Part shown: positions 5,922 to 6,063 of the stretch, piece by piece
Layout of the letters: each line of letters opens with the position of its first letter
Numbering within the stretch: the first letter of the stretch is position 1
Source of the DNA: an uncultured Eubacteriales bacterium
GTDB taxonomy: Bacteria > Bacillota > Clostridia > Oscillospirales > Ruminococcaceae
Assembly: GCA_959605275.1 (NCBI GenBank)
Contig: CAUHFD010000175.1
Span: 1 to 6,063, forward strand
Reading direction: 5' to 3'
DNA: 6,063 bases
Position numbers and translations under genes: made by a program
Notes under the pieces: generated by a model
The model's database searches: none
What the model was told of the DNA's origin: nothing
Seen by the model: the letters and a program-made list of their open reading frames with translations, nothing else

Positions 5922-6063
5922 ATGTTCGCATATGAACGAAAACAACAAATTTTAGATCTTTTAAAAATAAAAAAAGCAATATCCGTAGAAGAATTATGCA
6001 AGACCCTTTATACCAGCGGCGCGACAATAAGGCGTGACCTTCAGGATTTGGAAAAAGACCGAC
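5922..6063 (+). CDS. DeoR-family transcriptional regulator, N-terminal fragment
   Basis: The first 47 codons of a DNA-binding regulator are present; the frame is open at the right edge (full members are about 250 residues). The sequence MFAYERKQQILDLL followed by SVEELCKTLYTSGATIRRDL (21-40) is the classic DeoR N-terminal winged helix-turn-helix; TIRRDL is its recognition helix. The C-terminal sugar-phosphate-sensing domain is not in the window. An in-frame ATG at 5907 would add MDVNK. I prefer 5922 because family members usually begin M-x-x-x-ER and because GGATGTG (5909-5915), one mismatch from GGAGGTG, lies 6 nt before it. Divergent placement beside rhaA suggests it controls the rhamnose operon; Bacillus subtilis also uses a DeoR-family regulator for rhamnose. 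The likely effector is a pathway phosphate such as rhamnulose-1-phosphate, by analogy only. Confidence 0.88.
   Translation, partial: MFAYERKQQILDLLKIKKAISVEELCKTLYTSGATIRRDLQDLEKDR

Noticed and set aside
1..6063. CRISPR arrays, tRNA or rRNA genes, insertion sequences
   Set aside because: No spaced direct repeat array, no tRNA cloverleaf or rRNA signature, and no transposase frame or terminal inverted repeats were seen on either strand.

Overview
The window holds most of one minus-strand operon for L-rhamnose breakdown that runs directly into a coenzyme-B12-dependent 1,2-propanediol pathway, plus the start of a divergent plus-strand regulator. In transcription order (right to left) the operon reads: L-rhamnose isomerase rhaA, rhamnulokinase rhaB, an acetate/propionate kinase (ackA family), a class II sugar-phosphate aldolase with a long C-terminal extension, and the first 210 codons of the large subunit of propanediol dehydratase (pduC), cut by the left edge. 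A divergent DeoR-family regulator, cut by the right edge, starts at about 5922. The 260-bp gap between it and rhaA is very AT-rich and carries a good rhaA promoter and several candidate operators.

The organism is most likely an anaerobic Firmicute of the Clostridia type. This is inferred from the moderately low GC content, strong AGGAG/GGAGG-type ribosome binding sites, TAA stops, a DeoR regulator in place of the AraC-type RhaR/RhaS of enterobacteria, and the fermentative pathway. The genus cannot be read from the sequence.

The genes join as one route: L-rhamnose -> L-rhamnulose (RhaA) -> L-rhamnulose-1-phosphate (RhaB, uses ATP) -> dihydroxyacetone phosphate + L-lactaldehyde (aldolase). Lactaldehyde is then reduced to 1,2-propanediol by an enzyme outside the window, and PduCDE dehydrates this to propionaldehyde. 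Oxidation through propionyl-CoA and propionyl-phosphate would let the kinase in this operon regain ATP as propionate is made. No transporter, mutarotase, lactaldehyde reductase or shell gene lies inside the window.

The most notable feature is the aldolase tail. It has about 75 residues beyond the usual FucA-like domain: a linker with two cysteine pairs, then a terminal amphipathic helix that looks like a bacterial-microcompartment encapsulation peptide. With pduC next to it, this suggests a microcompartment that packages both sugar-phosphate cleavage and B12-dependent diol dehydration. The best-known fucose/rhamnose compartments of clostridia use a glycyl-radical diol dehydratase instead. The rhaA-rhaB gap also contains a strong perfect hairpin with a competing weaker one.
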